Shown: one piece after another, positions 31,934 through 35,378 of the stretch
Position numbering within the stretch: the stretch's first letter is position 1
How the letters are laid out: each line of letters begins with the position of its first letter
From: Chromatiales bacterium
GTDB taxonomy: Bacteria > Pseudomonadota > Gammaproteobacteria > JAGRCI01
NCBI GenBank assembly: GCA_020445565.1
Contig: JAGRGI010000101.1
Coordinates: 1-35,378, forward strand
Length of the DNA stretch: 35,378 nucleotides
Reading direction: 5' to 3'
The notes under the pieces: generated by a model
Told to the model about the DNA's origin: nothing
Database searches by the model: none
The model's input: only the letters and a program-made list of their open reading frames with translations
Program-made: the position numbers and the translations under genes

Positions 31934-33025
31934 ATGACCACCAAATACAATGTAGATGACCTGCGCATCGTCGGGATCACCGAAGTGCTCCCGCCCAGAC
32001 AGCTACATGAAGAATTTCCCATCACCACCGCCGCCGCCAAGACCGTGGTCTCCACGCGCCGGGCCGTGCATCGCATTCTGACAGGGCAGGACGATCGTCT
32101 GTTGATCATCGTCGGTCCCTGTTCCATCCACGACCCCAAGGCCGCTCGCGAGTATGCCGGGCGTCTGGCGGAGATGCGCGAGGAGCTGGGCGAAGACCTG
32201 TTGATCGTCATGCGGGTGTATTTCGAGAAACCCCGCACCACGGTGGGTTGGAAGGGGCTGATCAACGATCCGGCCCTGGACGGCAGCTTCCAGATCAATG
32301 AAGGCTTGCGCCTTGCCCGCAGCCTGCTGCTGGACATCAACAACGCCGGCGTGCCCGCCGCCACCGAATACCTTGATCTGATCACCCCGCAATATGTTGC
32401 CGACCTGATAAGCTGGGGAGCGATCGGTGCGCGCACCACGGAAAGCCAGGTCCACCGCGAGCTGGCCTCGGGCATGTCCTGTGCCGTGGGGTTCAAGAAC
32501 AACACCGATGGCACTTTCCGCATCGCCATCGACGCCATACGGGCCGCCTCCCAGCCCCATGTGTTCCTCTCGCTCACCAAAGAAGGTAAGTCGGCGATTT
32601 TCTCGACCACCGGCAACGAGGACGCACACATTATTCTGCGTGGCGGCAAAGAACCCAACTACCATGCCGCCAGCGTGGCGGAGGCGGTGGCCGATCTCGA
32701 AGCCGCCGGCATGCCGCCGCGACTGATGATCGATTTCAGTCATGCCAATAGCCAAAAGAAACCGGAACGGCAGATCGACGTGGGCCACGACGTGGCCGCT
32801 CAGATTGCGGCCGGCAACCGGGCAATCATCGGAGCGATGGTGGAGAGCCACCTCATCGGGGGTCGACAGGATGTCAAGAAGGGCAAGGAACTCACCTATG
32901 GACAGAGCGTTACCGACGCCTGCATCGGCTGGGACGACACCACGCCGTTGCTGCGGGACCTGGCCCGAGCGGTGCGCGAGCGCCGTACCCGCGATGAGGG
33001 CGGTGCCAGCACCGAATCGGACTGA
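31934..33025 (+). CDS. aroG: 3-deoxy-7-phosphoheptulonate synthase, class I (AroG-type)
   Basis: Condenses phosphoenolpyruvate and erythrose-4-phosphate, the first step of the shikimate pathway; 363 residues, normal for the AroF/G/H family. Seen: the N-terminal DDLRIVGITEVLPP segment that carries the feedback site in this family, GPCSIHDP, YFEKPRTTVGWKGLINDP, SWGAIGARTTESQ, IDFSHANSQKKPERQ and GAMVESHLIGGRQ. Which aromatic amino acid inhibits it cannot be decided by eye. ATG at 31934 has AAGG upstream. The frame extends 72 codons further to 31718 over the sufE start, without family character. Confidence 0.95.
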   Translation: MTTKYNVDDLRIVGITEVLPPRQLHEEFPITTAAAKTVVSTRRAVHRILTGQDDRLLIIVGPCSIHDPKAAREYAGRLAEMREELGEDLLIVMRVYFEKPRTTVGWKGLINDPALDGSFQINEGLRLARSLLLDINNAGVPAATEYLDLITPQYVADLISWGAIGARTTESQVHRELASGMSCAVGFKNNTDGTFRIAIDAIRAASQPHVFLSLTKEGKSAIFSTTGNEDAHIILRGGKEPNYHAASVAEAVADLEAAGMPPRLMIDFSHANSQKKPERQIDVGHDVAAQIAAGNRAIIGAMVESHLIGGRQDVKKGKELTYGQSVTDACIGWDDTTPLLRDLARAVRERRTRDEGGASTESD

Positions 33026-33177
33026 CAGCTCCACCAAGCTCCGCTCCACCGAAAACCCGGTGGCGGTCGCCGTTCGACCACGGCTCGGACTCGCTTTGCC
33101 AATAGCGAAATCCGCCGGCCGCGGCTGCGATTCGCCAGTAACAGATACAGAAGACCCGTTCATTGAGGAGAAAAGAG

Positions 33178-34365
33178 ATGATCAAGCCCCACGGCTCGGA
33201 CCAATTGAACCCGCTGTTTGTCTACGACACCGACGAACACGCCAAGCTGACCCACGAGGCCCAGTCCCTGCCTTCCATCGTCGTCAGCTCCGCCACCGCG
33301 GCCAATGCCGTGATGATGGGTTCCGGCTATTTCAATCCGCTGACCGGATACATGACCAAGGCCGATGCCCTGTCGGTGGCCAACACCATGACCACCAGTT
33401 CCGGCCTGTTCTGGCCCACCCCGGTGATGAATCTGGTGGCCGATGCCGGTTCCATCAAGGTCGGTGATCGTATTGCCCTGAAGGACCCCAATGTCGAGGG
33501 CAATCCGGTCGTGGCGATTCAAAACGTCGAGTCCGTGGAGACCTTCACCGACGAAGAGATGGCCACCATCACTCAGAAGGTCTACGGTACCCAAGATCCG
33601 GAGCACCCCGGCGTGGCAGCGTTCAACTCCCAGGGCAAGACCTGCCTGTCCGGTCCCATCCAGGTATTGAACTTCTCCTACTTCCAGACCGACTTCCCGG
33701 ATACTTTCCGTACCGCCGTTGAGATTCGCAACGAGATTGCCGAGCGTGGTTGGAAGAAGGTCGTCGCCTTCCAGACCCGCAACCCCATGCACCTGGCCCA
33801 CGAAGAACTCTGCCACATGGCCATGGATCGCCTGGGCTGCGACGGCCTGGTCATCCACATGCTGCTGGGCAAGCTGAAGAAGGGCGACATCCCCGCTGAC
33901 GTGCGTGACGCTGCGATCCGCAAGATGGTTGAGCTGTACTTCCCGCCGAACTCCGCCATGGTCACCGGCTACGGCTTCGACATGCTCTACGCCGGCCCCC
34001 GCGAGGCAGTGCTGCACGCCGTTTTCCGTCAGAACATGGGTGCCACCCACTTCATTATCGGCCGCGACCACGCCGGCGTGGGCGACTACTACGGCGCCTT
34101 CGAGGCGCAGGAAATCTTCGACGGTATCCCCGCCGGCACCCTCGAGATCGAGATCTTCCGAGCCGACCACACCGCTTGGTCCAAGAAGCTCAACAAGGTT
34201 GTCATGATGAACGAGGCCCCGGACCACGCCAAGGAAGACTTCGTGCTGCTGTCCGGCACCAAGGTCCGCGAGATGCTCGGCAACGGTATCGCCCCGCCGA
34301 AGGAGTTCAGCCGCCCGGAAGTGGCCGAGATCCTCATCAAGTACTATCAGTCGCTGAACGGCTGA
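33178..34365 (+). CDS. sat: Sulfate adenylyltransferase (ATP sulfurylase, Sat type)
   Basis: Homo-oligomeric Sat enzyme of 395 residues interconverting APS plus pyrophosphate with ATP plus sulfate. Catalytic motifs QTRNPMHLAHEE (199-210) and IIGRDHAGVGDYYG are intact, and the C-terminus LSGTKVREMLGNGIAPPKEFSRPE is typical. This is the type used by sulfur oxidisers (with AprAB) and sulfate reducers, not the CysD/CysN assimilatory pair. In the Calvin-cycle context seen at the other end of the window, an oxidative role is more likely. A strong SD, GAGGAG, lies 7 bases before the ATG. Codon usage appears strongly biased toward C/G-ending codons, as in highly expressed genes. aprAB is not in the window. 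A strong terminator follows. Confidence 0.96.
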   Translation: MIKPHGSDQLNPLFVYDTDEHAKLTHEAQSLPSIVVSSATAANAVMMGSGYFNPLTGYMTKADALSVANTMTTSSGLFWPTPVMNLVADAGSIKVGDRIALKDPNVEGNPVVAIQNVESVETFTDEEMATITQKVYGTQDPEHPGVAAFNSQGKTCLSGPIQVLNFSYFQTDFPDTFRTAVEIRNEIAERGWKKVVAFQTRNPMHLAHEELCHMAMDRLGCDGLVIHMLLGKLKKGDIPADVRDAAIRKMVELYFPPNSAMVTGYGFDMLYAGPREAVLHAVFRQNMGATHFIIGRDHAGVGDYYGAFEAQEIFDGIPAGTLEIEIFRADHTAWSKKLNKVVMMNEAPDHAKEDFVLLSGTKVREMLGNGIAPPKEFSRPEVAEILIKYYQSLNG

Positions 34366-34392
34366 TTCCAGTCGCTTGAACTACGTTGAAGA

Positions 34393-34424
34393 GGCCCGGC
34401 GGGGTTGCCCGCCGGGCCTTTTTT
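34393..34424 (+). terminator. Rho-independent terminator after sat
   Basis: An 11-bp perfect GC stem (GGCCCGGCGGG / CCCGCCGGGCC) with loop GTTG followed by six T. It lies 27 bases after the sat stop. Confidence 0.95.
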
Positions 34425-34762
34425 CTTCTCATGCGCATGTGAGCGATCTTTTCGGCTTTTTAAACATCCGATGAACGGTTGCCGATGCATTGGATTCGTC
34501 GGTGAAAAATTCCTATACCGAAGCGAAAAACCCCCAGGGATTTTGAGGCGTACTTTCTTATCCGATGGATGTCATCTAGTCTCTTTTCATGGTGTTGCCT
34601 GAAATTTAAAGAGAAATGCCTATCCCTAAGGCCGTTGGGGAGTTTGGAGGCTGGCGTGTGACCGACGGTTCAGGACGTGGACCATCGGGGATTGTGGTGG
34701 GTCCCGTTTCTCCCGGAAGCCGGCTGGCGGATACGCCGGATATCCGTACATGGGTATCAAAA
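34425..34762. other. Intergenic region (338 bases), AT-richer than its surroundings in its first half
   Basis: From 34430 to about 34610 the sequence is visibly richer in A/T than the flanking genes and should hold the promoter of the next gene. An in-frame ATG at 34616 with AAAGAGAA upstream would prefix 49 Gly/Pro-rich residues to the next protein, ahead of its signal peptide. I treat that part as untranslated, but it is an alternative start. No riboswitch was recognised. Confidence 0.45.
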
Positions 34763-35113
34763 ATGACAAGAACGCATCTCATCGCCGGGTTGGTCCTTCT
34801 GTTTTTCTGTTTCCCCGTTTCTGCCAATCGCAGCGCCGATCTGCAAAGGCGTCTCGACTCGGTCGATTTGACCGATGCGTACAATTTTCTCCGGCGCGCC
34901 CAGGCAATCGTCACTCGTTCGCTGGCCGCAACAACGGAGTATTCGGATTCCGGCCTGTCCGGCGATATCTTACTTCGCAAGCAAGTCTGGATGTTGATGA
35001 CCACCGAAGCCGATCGCCGTCGGGATTCAACCAGCTTTCGGCGGTTCGATCTTGCAGTGGAGACGCGTGTACGATCAGGCGAATCCCGAGGCGACGACTC
35101 GCGATTTTCTTAA
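34763..35113 (+). CDS. Exported protein of unknown family, 5' part of an apparently frameshifted gene
   Basis: Not recognised. ATG at 34763 begins a good signal peptide (MTRTHLIAGLVLLFFCFPVSA, cleavage after VSA), then a helical segment (DLQRRLDSVDLTDAYNFLRRAQAIV). The frame is coherent up to FRRFDL at about 35053. After that it becomes low-quality Arg/Ser-rich sequence and stops at 35113. At the same point the third frame becomes protein-like and stays open to the window end, so the true product is probably the fusion of the two with one base too many near 35054. The SD is poor at 34763; ATG 34616 is the alternative. Confidence 0.6.
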   Translation: MTRTHLIAGLVLLFFCFPVSANRSADLQRRLDSVDLTDAYNFLRRAQAIVTRSLAATTEYSDSGLSGDILLRKQVWMLMTTEADRRRDSTSFRRFDLAVETRVRSGESRGDDSRFS

Positions 35114-35378
35114 CTACCTTGTCGCACTCAAGTCCGTGGGCGATGAATTCGCCGGCTATACGAACGAGGACCTGACGCCGGCCAAGGCCGTCATCCGGCT
35201 CGCGGCCAATCGCGATCGCGATCCTCTGCGTAGCCGCGCAACCGTCACGGACGGAACGACGACCGTCAGGTCGCCCGGCCGGCCCATTCTGAGTGCCGGG
35301 GACTATTTCCATCAGATCGATTCGGTCATCGCCAGTCTGGAGGCGGGTGGCGGGGGAGGTGGCGGGGGCGCTGCGGCC
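35055..35378 (+). CDS. 3' continuation of the frameshifted exported protein (partial at window end)
   Basis: Reading from 35055 gives QWRRVYDQANPEATTRD, then FLNYLVALKSVGDEFAGY, TPAKAVIRLAANRDRDPL and GDYFHQIDSVIASLEA, ending in eight glycines and three alanines at the window edge. There is no start codon with an SD. This frame has no stop from 35001 to the end (126 codons) and its composition is clearly coding. It joins smoothly to the upstream frame after FDL if one G at about 35054 is skipped. The C-terminal Gly/Ala run looks like a linker, and the protein continues beyond the window. Confidence 0.55.

Noticed and set aside
32003-34227. Long minus-strand frames opposite the DAHP synthase and sat genes
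   Set aside because: Both sense genes have intact catalytic motifs. The antisense frames are His/Gly/Val-rich shadows.
34425-34762. Possible riboswitch (c-di-GMP or SAM type) in the region before the last gene
   Set aside because: No conserved core of a known class could be found by eye, and no terminator or SD-sequestering hairpin is evident.
1-35378. CRISPR arrays, tRNA or rRNA genes, insertion sequences, prophage or attachment sites
   Set aside because: No regularly spaced repeats, no transposase or integrase motifs and no recognisable RNA gene were seen on either strand. The gene content is chromosomal core and regulatory.

Overview
This GC-rich window most likely comes from the chromosome of a chemolithoautotrophic, sulfur-oxidising gammaproteobacterium. 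That is an inference from gene content. It carries a Calvin-cycle-type class II fructose-bisphosphate aldolase and a Sat-type ATP sulfurylase, the form sulfur oxidisers use to make ATP and sulfate from APS. It also has gammaproteobacterial families: SufE, an AroG-type DAHP synthase, the MtnB/MtnD/MtnC set, a PhoP/PhoQ-like pair and a long DUF349 protein. No phage, IS element, CRISPR array, tRNA or rRNA was seen.

Layout. 1-4.3 kb: the 3' end of fba with a strong symmetric terminator, then on the minus strand an orphan BatD-like protein and an AcuI/YhdH reductase with a perfect palindrome in its promoter region. 4.3-11.3 kb: a Maf/DUF115-type protein (minus), divergent from an exported helical protein, a sensor kinase, an NtrC-type sigma54 activator and a DUF202 membrane protein (plus). 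The intergenic region between the two units holds candidate sigma54 promoters facing both ways and a five-copy CTGGTTT/AAACCAG array. 11.4-15.2 kb: a short-form 6-phosphogluconate dehydrogenase, a stand-alone receiver protein (minus) and the methionine-salvage operon mtnB-mtnD-mtnC. 15.2-22.3 kb, minus strand: a tandem signalling block made of a PstS-like periplasmic protein, an outer-membrane beta-barrel, a PAS-GGDEF-EAL sensor, and a metallo-beta-lactamase-fold protein fused to a cyclic-nucleotide-binding domain.

22.7-25.5 kb: a thioredoxin-like membrane-anchored protein, two small hypothetical genes and a DUF4139 exported protein. 25.5-28.4 kb: a tightly coupled envelope operon (glycine-zipper protein, PepSY protein, OmpR-type regulator, PhoQ-like kinase) preceded by a PhoP-box-like direct repeat. 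28.5-34.4 kb: DUF349/HEAT protein, sufE (convergent, overlapping), DAHP synthase, and sat with a strong terminator. 34.7 kb to the end: an unrecognised exported protein whose reading frame appears broken by one base near 35054 and which runs off the window in a Gly/Ala-rich stretch.

The most notable features are regulatory. Three signalling operons each have motif architecture upstream that fits the regulator they encode: sigma54 sites and repeats for the NtrC-type activator, and a PhoP-like box for the PhoP-like regulator. The minus-strand block links periplasmic ligand binding, c-di-GMP turnover and possibly cyclic-nucleotide-gated hydrolase activity.
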